Positions 44,877 through 53,406 of a stretch of 64,000 nucleotides of DNA are shown piece after piece (the first letter of the stretch is position 1; each line of letters starts with the position of its first letter). The notes under the pieces are model-generated. The model saw only the letters and a list, made by a program, of their open reading frames with translations, made no database searches and had not been told where the DNA came from. Source of the DNA: UBA7330 sp043554545 (GTDB taxonomy: Bacteria; Bacteroidota; Bacteroidia; Cytophagales; Cyclobacteriaceae). The position numbers and the translations under genes were made by a program. The stretch is from assembly GCA_043554545.1 (NCBI GenBank), contig CP121337.1, forward strand, positions 1,674,001 to 1,738,000, given 5' to 3'.

Positions 44877-46058
44877 ATGTCATTAGAACACACCTGGAGA
44901 TGGTATGGACCAAACGATAATATTCCTTTAAGTCACATAAAGATGGCAGGAGCAACGGGTATAGTTACTGCCTTGCATCACATTCCTAATGGAGAAGTAT
45001 GGACCGTAGAGGAGATTGCAAAACGTAAAGCTGAGATCGAAAAATCAGGCTTATCCTGGTCAGTAGTTGAAAGTATACCTGTTCATGAAGATATCAAAAA
45101 ACGTACGGGTAGCTATTCTACCTATATAAAAAACTATCAGGAAAGTATCGCAAATCTTGGGAAATGCGGAATTGACATCGTGTGTTATAATTTCATGCCT
45201 GTTTTGGATTGGACGCGAACAGATTTGGCTTATGAGTTGCCTGATGGTTCAAGAGCATTGAGATATGACGCAAGTCAGTTTGCGGCATTTGAGCTTTTCT
45301 TACTGCAAAGACCGGGCGCAGAGTCCCAATATTCGGAAGATCAGAAAGCTAAGGCTAAAGAAGCTTTTGAGATCATGAGCGAGCTTGACAAGCAACAATT
45401 GATTAATAATATTATTGCAGGCTTACCAGGTTCTGAAGAAGGGTATTCCCTGGATCAATTTCAAAAGGTATTGGATACCTATGATAATATTGGTGAGGCT
45501 GAATTGAGGAATAACCTATATGAGTTTTTAAAAGAGATCATTCCAGTGGCTGAAAAAGCAGGTGTCCTTATGGCCATACACCCAGATGATCCGCCTTATC
45601 CGATTCTTGGACTACCCAGGGTGGTAAGTACAGAATCTGATGCGACTAAACTTGTAAATGTCGTTGATTCACCAAATAATGGGCTATGCTTCTGCACTGG
45701 ATCGTATGGAGTAAGGCCTGATAACGATCTTCCTGGAATGGCTAAAAGATTGGGTCATCGAATTAACTTCATTCACCTTCGCGCAACTGTCAGGGATGCA
45801 GAGGGTAACTTTTATGAAGGTGACCACCTAACAGGTGACGTTGATATGTATGGCGTCATGAAGTCTTTGGTGGAGGAGCAATTAAAAAGAGATAAGGAAG
45901 GCCGGAAAGACAACAGGATGCCAATGAGGCCAGATCATGGTCATCAAATGTTGGATGACCTTGATAAGAAAACAAACCCAGGTTATTCAGCCATTGGAAG
46001 ATTGAGGGGATTAGCTGAATTAAGGGGACTTGAATTAGGAATTAGAAAAAGTATTTAA
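44877..46058 (+). CDS. uxuA: mannonate dehydratase
   Basis: 393 residues, the usual length. It dehydrates D-mannonate to 2-keto-3-deoxygluconate using a divalent metal. Family segments are present throughout: TWRWYGPNDNIPLSHIKMAG at the start, YNFMPVLDWTRTDL, MAIHPDDPPYPILGLPRVVS, GLCFCTGSYGVRPDNDLPGM (metal-ligand Cys), INFIHLRATVRDAEG and RPDHGHQMLDD. There is one base between its stop and the uxaC ATG (zero intergenic bases in practice), so the two are coupled in expression. Confidence 0.96.
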   Translation: MSLEHTWRWYGPNDNIPLSHIKMAGATGIVTALHHIPNGEVWTVEEIAKRKAEIEKSGLSWSVVESIPVHEDIKKRTGSYSTYIKNYQESIANLGKCGIDIVCYNFMPVLDWTRTDLAYELPDGSRALRYDASQFAAFELFLLQRPGAESQYSEDQKAKAKEAFEIMSELDKQQLINNIIAGLPGSEEGYSLDQFQKVLDTYDNIGEAELRNNLYEFLKEIIPVAEKAGVLMAIHPDDPPYPILGLPRVVSTESDATKLVNVVDSPNNGLCFCTGSYGVRPDNDLPGMAKRLGHRINFIHLRATVRDAEGNFYEGDHLTGDVDMYGVMKSLVEEQLKRDKEGRKDNRMPMRPDHGHQMLDDLDKKTNPGYSAIGRLRGLAELRGLELGIRKSI

Positions 46059-47468
46059 ATGAATAATCAAATGAGAAAATATCTTGATGAGAATTTTCTG
46101 TTAAGCAATAACGTTTCGGAACGTCTCTATTTTGACTTTGCAGAACAATTGCCGATTATTGACTATCATTCACATCTTCCACCAAAGGAGATTGCGGAGA
46201 ATCAAAAATATGATAATCTTTCTCACGTGTGGTTGAGGGGAGATCATTACAAATGGCGAGCGATGCGTACGTTTGGTATTGATGAATCCTACATTACAGG
46301 TGATCAGTCAGACAAAGACAAGTTTCTCAAATGGGCAGAGACGGTGCCATATACACTACGAAATCCACTCTATGACTGGACACACCTGGAGCTAAAGCGA
46401 TATTTCGGGGTAAATGAGTTGCTGAATCCAAAAAGTGCTGAAGCTATCTACAATAAGGCCAATGAGCAGTTAGATGGTGAAACACATACTGCACGAGGAT
46501 TGATGTTGCAGATGAATGTTAAGGTTTCTTGTACAACAGATGATCCTACAGATGATTTGAAGTACCACCAAATCATTAAAGACTCAGGTTTTGCTGTGAA
46601 AGTGTTACCTACATTTCGTCCTGACAAAGCAATGAGTATTGAAGCTGAGAACTATAAGGAATACTTGAATAAGCTCTCAGAAGTTTCTGGCATTGAGATC
46701 AAAGATTATCAAACATTCAAAGATGCTATTCAAAAGCGGCATGATTTCTTCCATGAAATGGGAGGCAGGCTCTCAGACCACGGGTTGAATAACATTGAAG
46801 AGGAAGCATATTCAGCAGGTGAACCAGAAAAGGTATTTGAAAAAGTACTTGGAGCGAAGGAGATTTCGGAGAGAGAAAGGAGACTGCTTAAATTCGACAT
46901 GTTGCTTGAATTTGCCAGAATGGATCATGCATCTGGCTGGACTCAGCAATTTCACTTAGGTGCATTGAGAAACAACAATAAAAGATTGTTATCTAAATTG
47001 GGACCGGATACAGGCTTTGATTCGATAGGAGATTTCCCTCAGGCTACTGGAATGTCTGTGTTTTTTAATACCTTGGATGCTACGGATCAATTAGCCAAGA
47101 CTATTATTTACAATCTCAACCCATCAGATAATGAAGTTTTAGCCACAATGACTGGAAATTTCAATGACGGTACAGTAAGAGGTAAAATGCAGTTTGGCTC
47201 TGGATGGTGGTTCCTGGATCAGATAGATGGAATGGAAAAACAAATGAATACTTTATCAAATATGGGGCTATTGAGTTGCTTTGTAGGAATGCTTACAGAC
47301 TCAAGAAGCTTTCTTTCATTTCCAAGACATGAATACTTCAGAAGATTGCTTTGCGATCTGATTGGTCGAGATGTTGATCAGGGCAAACTGCCAGAAGATT
47401 ATGACTTATTAGGCGAGATAGTATCGAATATTTGCTATCACAATGCCAATAATTACTTTAAATTTTAA
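46059..47468 (+). CDS. uxaC: glucuronate (uronate) isomerase
   Basis: 469 residues, matching E. coli UxaC in length. It isomerises D-glucuronate to fructuronate, and galacturonate to tagaturonate. The amidohydrolase-type metal motif is IIDYHSHLPPKEIAEN near residue 32. RGDHYKWRAMRTFG, CTTDDPTDDLKYH, KVLPTFRPDK and the C-terminal LTDSRSFLSFPRHEYFRRLL are characteristic. No uxaA or uxaB is present, so the operon serves the glucuronate branch. Confidence 0.97.
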   Translation: MNNQMRKYLDENFLLSNNVSERLYFDFAEQLPIIDYHSHLPPKEIAENQKYDNLSHVWLRGDHYKWRAMRTFGIDESYITGDQSDKDKFLKWAETVPYTLRNPLYDWTHLELKRYFGVNELLNPKSAEAIYNKANEQLDGETHTARGLMLQMNVKVSCTTDDPTDDLKYHQIIKDSGFAVKVLPTFRPDKAMSIEAENYKEYLNKLSEVSGIEIKDYQTFKDAIQKRHDFFHEMGGRLSDHGLNNIEEEAYSAGEPEKVFEKVLGAKEISERERRLLKFDMLLEFARMDHASGWTQQFHLGALRNNNKRLLSKLGPDTGFDSIGDFPQATGMSVFFNTLDATDQLAKTIIYNLNPSDNEVLATMTGNFNDGTVRGKMQFGSGWWFLDQIDGMEKQMNTLSNMGLLSCFVGMLTDSRSFLSFPRHEYFRRLLCDLIGRDVDQGKLPEDYDLLGEIVSNICYHNANNYFKF

Positions 47469-47493
47469 TAACTGTTAATTGCATAATAAAAGA

Positions 47494-48531
47494 ATGAAAA
47501 AAGTTGTCACATTCGGAGAAATCATGTTAAGGCTTTCTCCTCCCGGAAATCTTAGATTTTCTCAAGCGAATTCCTTCGATGTAATATATGGAGGTGGAGA
47601 ATCAAATGTTGCTGTCTCACTGGCGAACTATGGTGTGCCTGTCAATTTTGTTACACGACTACCGAAAAATGACATCGGGGAATGTGCAATGATGGAATTA
47701 AGGAAGCGTGGCGTTGATGTAAGTGATGTGCTTTGGGGAGGCGAAAGACTTGGAATCTATTTCCTAGAAACAGGAGCGGTATCAAGAGGAAGTAAAGTCG
47801 TTTATGACCGGGCACATTCTGCCATTGCAGATATCAAACCTGGCATGGTAGATTGGGACAAGGTGTTTGATGGTGTGAGCTGGTTCCACTGGACAGGAAT
47901 TACTCCGGCAATCTCTCAGGGAGCTGCAGATGCTTGTCTGGAAGCACTACAGGCTGCTGACAAAAAAGGAATAACAATATCTACAGACCTCAACTATCGA
48001 AAAAAACTTTGGAATTACGGAAAGTCTAGTGAGGAAATCATGACTCCGTTGACAGAGTATTGTGACATTATCTTAGGAAATGAAGAAGACGCAGCAGAAC
48101 ATTTTGGTATTCATCCTGAAGGGGTCGATGTGACAAAAGGAGAATCAATGGAAGCGAAAGCTTTTGAATCCGTATGTCAGCAAGTAATGAAGAAATTCCC
48201 AAAAGCTAAGAAAGTAATTACTACTTTGCGCGGATCCATTAGTGCGTCTCACAATTCATGGGCAGGTGTGTTATATGATGGTAAAAAGTTATATGAATCT
48301 CCTACCTATCAGATTACTCACATCGTAGACCGAGTAGGTGGTGGTGACTCATTTATGGGAGGATTGATTTATGGTCTTCTCAAATATGAAGGTGACGATC
48401 AAAATGCATTAAATTTTGCGGTTGCTGCATCGTGTTTGAAACATACCATATTTGGGGATGCAAATCAGGTAACTGTTGATGAAGTAGAAAAACTGATGGG
48501 TGGTGATGCATCTGGAAGAGTAGCAAGGTAA
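47494..48531 (+). CDS. kdgK: 2-keto-3-deoxygluconate kinase (PfkB family)
   Basis: 345 residues from the ATG at 47494; five earlier codons from a TTG are open but the family starts at KKVVTFGEIMLRLSPPG. It phosphorylates KDG to KDPG. The substrate-binding loop is YGGGESNVAVSLANYGV, and the catalytic PfkB motif RVGGGDSFMGGLIYGLLKY near residue 285 has the base Asp. TDLNYRKKLWN near 165 matches the KdgK family. It lies 25 bases after uxaC and ten bases before the aldolase gene. Confidence 0.94.
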   Translation: MKKVVTFGEIMLRLSPPGNLRFSQANSFDVIYGGGESNVAVSLANYGVPVNFVTRLPKNDIGECAMMELRKRGVDVSDVLWGGERLGIYFLETGAVSRGSKVVYDRAHSAIADIKPGMVDWDKVFDGVSWFHWTGITPAISQGAADACLEALQAADKKGITISTDLNYRKKLWNYGKSSEEIMTPLTEYCDIILGNEEDAAEHFGIHPEGVDVTKGESMEAKAFESVCQQVMKKFPKAKKVITTLRGSISASHNSWAGVLYDGKKLYESPTYQITHIVDRVGGGDSFMGGLIYGLLKYEGDDQNALNFAVAASCLKHTIFGDANQVTVDEVEKLMGGDASGRVAR

Positions 48532-48541
48532 GAATAATACA

Positions 48542-49210
48542 ATGGCAAGATTTACAAGAATAGAAGTTGCAATGGCAATGAAGAATACGGGTATAGTACC
48601 CGTATTTTATCACAAAGATGTTGAAGTATGTAAAAGCGTATTGAAGGCTTGTTACGATGGGGGAGTTAGGGTTTTTGAGTTTACCAACAGAGGTGATTAT
48701 GCCCATGAGGTGTTTGGTGAGCTGAATAAATGGGCTGCTAAAGAAACACCGGAGATGATGTTAGGTGTGGGTTCAGTAGTTGATCCTGGAACAACATCTT
48801 TATATCTCCAACTTGGAACATGTTTCGTTGTTTCTCCAATACTTAATGCAGAGATGGCTAAGGTATGCAACAGAAGGAAAGTTGCATGGTCTCCAGGATG
48901 TGGTAGTTTAACAGAAATCGGATATGCAGAAGAATTAGGTGCTGAAGTGGTGAAAATCTTTCCTGGTACAGAAGTAGGTGGCCCTTCTTTTGTGAAAGCA
49001 GTCAAAGGACCATTCCCATGGACTTCCATTATGCCTACAGGTGGCGTTGAGCCGACAGAAGAGAACCTGAGTGGTTGGTTTAAAGCTGGAGTTCATTGCG
49101 TCGGAATGGGGTCACAATTGGTTACCAAAGATATTTTGTCGAGTAATGACTGGTCAGCTTTGACAGAGAAAGTTAAAATTGTACTGGCGATTGTAAAAAA
49201 ATATAAATAG
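48542..49210 (+). CDS. kdgA: KDPG / 4-hydroxy-2-oxoglutarate aldolase
   Basis: 222 residues. It cleaves KDPG to pyruvate and glyceraldehyde-3-phosphate, ending the pathway. The (beta/alpha)8 barrel shows GVRVFEFTNRGD near residue 40 (in place of the usual E-V-T-L-R), GVGSVVDPGTT, FVVSPILN, WSPGCGSLTEI and the Schiff-base lysine in EVVKIFPG near residue 139, and IMPTGGVEP phosphate-site glycine loop. One base separates its stop from the TRAP binding-protein start. Confidence 0.95.
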   Translation: MARFTRIEVAMAMKNTGIVPVFYHKDVEVCKSVLKACYDGGVRVFEFTNRGDYAHEVFGELNKWAAKETPEMMLGVGSVVDPGTTSLYLQLGTCFVVSPILNAEMAKVCNRRKVAWSPGCGSLTEIGYAEELGAEVVKIFPGTEVGGPSFVKAVKGPFPWTSIMPTGGVEPTEENLSGWFKAGVHCVGMGSQLVTKDILSSNDWSALTEKVKIVLAIVKKYK

Positions 49211-49211
49211 T

Positions 49212-50186
49212 ATGAAGAATCTACTCCTTTTACTTTTTTCTTTGACCATCCTTACTAATTGTGATGTAATCACTAAGGATACCAGGATCATCAAATTAGC
49301 ACATGGTCTTGATATTGAACATCCTGTTCATAAGGGCATGGCATTTATGGCGGAGAAAGTAAGAGAAAATTCAGGTGGTAAACTTCAGCTCACAATTTAT
49401 CCTTCTGGACAATTGGGTCAGGAAAGGGAGCTATTGGAATTGATGCAGATTGGTAGCATAGAGATCACAAAAGTTTCAGCAGCTGCTTTAGAGAATTTTG
49501 TACCATCATACAAAGTGCTTGGACTGCCTTATATCTATAGAGACGAACAGCACAGGTATGCTGTTTGGGATGGCCCGATAGGAAAGAAGCTCTTAGCTGA
49601 AGGAGATGATTACCGCATGCGTGGACTTTGCTTTTATGATGCAGGCTCACGAAGCTTTTACACCAAAGAAAAACCGATTAATGATCCTTCAGATCTTAAA
49701 GGGATGAAAATCAGGGTGATGAATAGTATTACCGCTTTTGATATGGTTAAGGCACTTGGAGCTTCTCCAACACCTATTTCATTTGGAGAGCTCTACACGG
49801 CACTTCAGCAGGGAATCGTGGATGGGGCAGAAAACAATGCGCCAAGCTTTTACACTTCTCATCATTATGAGGTGTGTAAGTATTACTCTATCGACGAGCA
49901 TTCAGCACAGCCTGATGTTTTATTGATTAATAGTAGCTTGTGGAATGACCTTAGTGATCAGGAGAAAAAATGGTTGCAGGATGCTGTAGATGCATCGGTT
50001 ATTGAACAACGAAAGTTGTGGAAGGAATCCGTTAAGTTTTGCTTAGAGGAAATGATTGCAGCGGGTGTGGAGGTTTCTTATCCAAAGAAAGAACCTTTCC
50101 AGGAAAAAGTGGCTCCGCTTTATGACCAGTTTGAAGATGACCCGGTGATTAGTCAATTGATTGAAGAAATTAGAAATCAGAAATGA
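49212..50186 (+). CDS. TRAP transporter solute-binding lipoprotein (DctP family)
   Basis: 324 residues. The N-terminus has a hydrophobic stretch ending in a lipobox-like LTNCD (Cys about 17), so the binding protein appears membrane-anchored rather than free in the periplasm. The DctP fold is seen in IIKLAHGLDIEHPVHKGMAF, LTIYPSGQLGQERELLELMQ, DLKGMKIRVMNSITAFDMVK (with the conserved Arg that binds the substrate carboxylate), and GELYTALQQGIVDGAENNAP. With the membrane subunits that follow it would take up a hexuronate, by homology with uronate TRAP systems and by operon context. It overlaps the next gene by four bases. Confidence 0.93.
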   Translation: MKNLLLLLFSLTILTNCDVITKDTRIIKLAHGLDIEHPVHKGMAFMAEKVRENSGGKLQLTIYPSGQLGQERELLELMQIGSIEITKVSAAALENFVPSYKVLGLPYIYRDEQHRYAVWDGPIGKKLLAEGDDYRMRGLCFYDAGSRSFYTKEKPINDPSDLKGMKIRVMNSITAFDMVKALGASPTPISFGELYTALQQGIVDGAENNAPSFYTSHHYEVCKYYSIDEHSAQPDVLLINSSLWNDLSDQEKKWLQDAVDASVIEQRKLWKESVKFCLEEMIAAGVEVSYPKKEPFQEKVAPLYDQFEDDPVISQLIEEIRNQK

Positions 50187-50668
50187 ACGAAATCAGAAAT
50201 AAAATCGATAAGGGATTAGAGGCCTTTTTAGTCTTTTTAATGGCTTTTATGATCCTAAATGTTTTGTGGCAAGTCTTTTCCAGGTATGTGTTAGGGGCAC
50301 CTAGCAGTTTTACCGATGAGCTCGCTCGCTATCTTTTGATATGGATTGGACTTCTCGGGGCAGCATATGCTTCTGGTAAAGGCCTACATCTGGCGATGAG
50401 CCTGTTTCATGATAAACTTACAGATAAAAGAAAGGCGCGTCTGGAAATTGTTCTGGAATCGCTAATTATTCTTTTCGCCTTTTCATTCTTAATTGTAGGA
50501 GGTATTCGTCTGGTTTATTTGACTTTTTATCTTGGGCAGAAATCAGCAGCACTTGAATTACCTTTAGGATTTGTATATCTGATTATTCCTATGAGTGGAT
50601 TTTTCTTTATCTTCTATTCAATTTCCAACATACAAAACATCACCTCAAAGCAAGCCAAAGCTGAATAA
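50183..50668 (+). CDS. TRAP transporter small membrane subunit (DctQ family)
   Basis: 161 residues with four predicted membrane helices (FLVFLMAFMILNVLWQVF, LLIWIGLLGAAYASG, LIILFAFSFLIVGGI, LIIPMSGFFFIFYSI). The DctQ hallmark FSRYVLGAPSSFTDELARYL follows the first helix. It pairs with the large subunit downstream as part of an ion-driven secondary transporter. The start overlaps the DctP stop by four bases. Confidence 0.93.
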   Translation: MNEIRNKIDKGLEAFLVFLMAFMILNVLWQVFSRYVLGAPSSFTDELARYLLIWIGLLGAAYASGKGLHLAMSLFHDKLTDKRKARLEIVLESLIILFAFSFLIVGGIRLVYLTFYLGQKSAALELPLGFVYLIIPMSGFFFIFYSISNIQNITSKQAKAE

Positions 50669-50696
50669 TTGGTCTGCGGAAAATAATATATAATTT

Positions 50697-51995
50697 ATGG
50701 GTTCATTAGAAATTATTATTCTCGTCGTTTCATTTGTAGTTCTTCTCCTAATAGGATTACCTGTTGCTTATAGTATCGCCCTTTCGTCCATCTTTACTTT
50801 GTTGGTAAGTATGGATACTGCCATTGCATTAACTACGCTGGCCCAAAGAATGGCTACAGGGTTGGATAGTTTTGCTTTGCTTGCCATACCCTTTTTTGTG
50901 GTGGCAGGACAATTCATGAACCATGGGGGAATAGCGAACAAACTTGTAAATTTCGCAAAAGCACTTGTTGGGATGCTTCCCGGTGGTTTGGCTTATGTAA
51001 ACATTGTGGCCTGTATGCTTTTTGGTGCTGTATCCGGGTCTGCCGCAGCAGCGGCCTCAGCGATGGGGAGTTTTATGGGTCCAAAAATGAAAGAAGAGGG
51101 TTATGACCCTGCTTTCAGTGCAGCAGTTAATATCACTTCATCTACTACTGGTTTATTGATCCCACCAAGTAACGTACTCATTGTATACTCTCTTGCCAGT
51201 GGTGGAGTATCTATTGCCGCTTTATTTCTTGCAGGTTACCTGCCGGGAATCCTCATCGGACTCACATTAATGGGCATCGCTGGATACTTTGCTTTTCGCA
51301 ACAAGTATCCAGTAGGTGATAGGTTATCAGTTAAAGTAGTATTCAAAACATTTATTGATGCCGTACCAAGCTTATTCCTGCTTGTTTTGATCATAGGAGG
51401 TATTGTAGCAGGTATTTTTACTGCAACTGAAGCTTCAGCTGTAGCTGTGCTTTATACATTTATTCTTACTGTTTTTATTTATAAAGAAATCAAATTAAAG
51501 GATGTACCAAAAATCCTATTAAGCTCTACAAATACCACTTCAATTGTAACGTTGCTTATTGCGACTTCTATGGGAATGTCCTGGGTGATGTCTTATGAAG
51601 ATATACCTCAGTCTGTAAGTGAAGGGCTTTTGTCAATCAGTGACAACGGGATAGTTATTTTACTATTGATCAACCTGATTCTATTGTTTGTTGGGATTTT
51701 TATGGACATGACGCCTGCCGTGCTGATCTTTACACCTATTTTTCTTCCGATTGTGACAACCCTGGGTATTGACCCTATTCATTTTGGAATCATTTTGGTT
51801 ATGAATTTATGTATTGGTTTATGCACACCTCCTGTCGGGTCTGTCCTTTTTATTGGATGTAGTGTGGCTGATTTGCCGATTCAGAAGGTTGTCAAGCCGC
51901 TATTACCACTATTTGTTGGAATGATTATCGTTCTAATGATCATCACGTACGTACCTGCTATAACCATGTTTGTTCCAGAATTTTTCGGATTCTAA
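50697..51995 (+). CDS. TRAP transporter large permease subunit (DctM family)
   Basis: 432 residues, about twelve membrane helices. Typical DctM segments are LLAIPFFVVAGQFMNHGGIA, FGAVSGSAAAAASAMGSFMG, SSTTGLLIPPSNVLIVYSLA and LCIGLCTPPVGSVLFIGCS, with the two-fold repeated helix-loop motif of the transport domain. It is last in the uxu operon. The region after it (51996-52203) has no gene and no strong terminator that I could see. Confidence 0.95.
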   Translation: MGSLEIIILVVSFVVLLLIGLPVAYSIALSSIFTLLVSMDTAIALTTLAQRMATGLDSFALLAIPFFVVAGQFMNHGGIANKLVNFAKALVGMLPGGLAYVNIVACMLFGAVSGSAAAAASAMGSFMGPKMKEEGYDPAFSAAVNITSSTTGLLIPPSNVLIVYSLASGGVSIAALFLAGYLPGILIGLTLMGIAGYFAFRNKYPVGDRLSVKVVFKTFIDAVPSLFLLVLIIGGIVAGIFTATEASAVAVLYTFILTVFIYKEIKLKDVPKILLSSTNTTSIVTLLIATSMGMSWVMSYEDIPQSVSEGLLSISDNGIVILLLINLILLFVGIFMDMTPAVLIFTPIFLPIVTTLGIDPIHFGIILVMNLCIGLCTPPVGSVLFIGCSVADLPIQKVVKPLLPLFVGMIIVLMIITYVPAITMFVPEFFGF

Positions 51996-52203
51996 GACTA
52001 TCTATTTAGTAGGTATTTCAAAAGGGCATATTGAATTCTCGGTTAGGGTATAGCCTTTATTCTTTATCTAAAGTCAACGATGTGGTGATGAAAAGCAACG
52101 TATGTTACGCTGTCGAAAATATTTACTTCTCTGGTTTCATCAGGGTTAAAGGGGTGTGTTGTGAAGCCAATCCTCGGTTTTGATGATCGATATTAATCCT
52201 CAC

Positions 52204-53259
52204 TTAATTTGATAAATTGGATTGAAGGTTCTCTTTGGTAAGGATGTCCAAAGGGAGTAGTTTTTCTTTCTCTATGGGTTTATCAAATACGAGCAGGTCG
52301 GTGAGCTTAGAAATGCCTTCGTATGCTGCCATGAAAGGGTTCTGGTTGATAAGAAAGTCAATGGTTCCGGACTTTATACAATCAATATTATTCTGAGTTG
52401 GATCATAACCAATTACCATACAATTATTAAACCTGCTTTTGATAGGGTATGCAACCAGATGTACCCTTGCTGTTGTTACATAAGCTCCGGAAACGTTTCT
52501 TAGGTCTCCGGCTTCCTTATTTAGGATCTTGTTTATGTTTTCTGGTTTTCTGTATGGAATTTTGATGCTCTTGATTTTGATGCCAGGATTAACCTCATCG
52601 AAATAAGCTCGAAAACCCTTTTCTTTTTCCATCATATGAGGCGCATTCTGAGGGTTCTCATCCAAATGGAGGATAATAAGATTAATAATATTAGTCCTGC
52701 AATGATCAATAAGGTTTGCAGCCAACCTGCCACTGTGATACAGGTTCTGTCCAATCACACAATTTGGGTTTAGTTCCTTTATGTGTGTGTTGAATGTCAT
52801 GTAAGGAATTTTGGCCAGTTCAAATTCCTTAAGGATGTTTAAAGATTCATTCAGAAAAATAGGAGTGACCAGTAAGCCGTTTGGCAGTTTTTCAAGAATC
52901 AATTTAGCTTTCTTTTCAAAGTCCCTTTCATCTTTACTATTAAACTCAGTGACCTCCACCTGAATGCCGAGGTGCTCAAAATCTTCTACGGCCTTAAGGA
53001 TACCATCATGCGCAGTTTTCCAATACCCATCTTCTGTTTTATGTGGAATGAGTACAGCTATGGATAATGACTTTTGCTTTTTTAGCGATTGTGCAAACAC
53101 ATTGGGCTTGTATTGAATCTCTTCCAATACCACACTGACTTTAGCATAAGCTTTGTCTGAAACCTTGCCTCTTTTATGTATCACCCTGTCTACGGTGCCA
53201 GGTGAAACATTTGCCAATTTGGCAATATCTTTGATCGTCATCTTCTTATTGCTATCCAT
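52204..53259 (-). CDS. LacI-family transcriptional regulator of the nagB cluster
   Basis: 351 residues with HTH (MTIKDIAKLANVSPGTVDRV, then IHKRGKVS), hinge (IQYKPNVFAQSLKKQK) and a type-I periplasmic-binding-protein effector domain. It is divergent from nagB, across a 147-base gap with two TGTTCGT half-sites. Its recognition helix equals that of the regulator at 42791-43861, so the two may bind related operators. The inducer is probably an amino sugar phosphate, judged from the neighbours only. Confidence 0.9.
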   Translation of the reverse strand: MDSNKKMTIKDIAKLANVSPGTVDRVIHKRGKVSDKAYAKVSVVLEEIQYKPNVFAQSLKKQKSLSIAVLIPHKTEDGYWKTAHDGILKAVEDFEHLGIQVEVTEFNSKDERDFEKKAKLILEKLPNGLLVTPIFLNESLNILKEFELAKIPYMTFNTHIKELNPNCVIGQNLYHSGRLAANLIDHCRTNIINLIILHLDENPQNAPHMMEKEKGFRAYFDEVNPGIKIKSIKIPYRKPENINKILNKEAGDLRNVSGAYVTTARVHLVAYPIKSRFNNCMVIGYDPTQNNIDCIKSGTIDFLINQNPFMAAYEGISKLTDLLVFDKPIEKEKLLPLDILTKENLQSNLSN

Positions 53260-53310
53260 GAGGATAATTTAAACATCACGAATATATTATTTTATTTATA
53301 AAAGACCATG

Positions 53311-53341
53311 TGTTCGTGCAAAAACAAATTGTGTTCGTACA
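53311..53341 (+). promoter_or_regulatory. two TGTTCGT half-sites, probable LacI-family operator region
   Basis: TGTTCGTGCA (53311-53320) and TGTTCGTACA (53332-53341) are direct repeats with 21-base spacing, that is two helical turns. The second lies in GTGTTCGTACAC, itself nearly palindromic. They overlap the expected -33 region of the nagB promoter candidate and share TTCGT and GTACAC with the uxu operators. Confidence 0.5.
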
Positions 53342-53354
53342 CATTAGGTGTTTT

Positions 53355-53362
53355 TACTTTTG
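53355..53362 (+). promoter_or_regulatory. candidate -7 element for the nagB operon
   Basis: TACTTTTG (TAnnTTTG) lies 45 bases before the nagB ATG. A TTG at 53329-53331 is 23 bases upstream, slightly longer than the usual spacer, and falls inside the operator-like region. Confidence 0.4.
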
Positions 53363-53406
53363 ATGTTATTAAATATTTATCTTATTTTGTGCTAAAATAA
53401 ATTCAT

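Noticed and set aside
51996..52203. Possible terminator after the TRAP genes
   Set aside because: Only an imperfect AAAGGGC / GCCTTT pairing with a long loop is visible.
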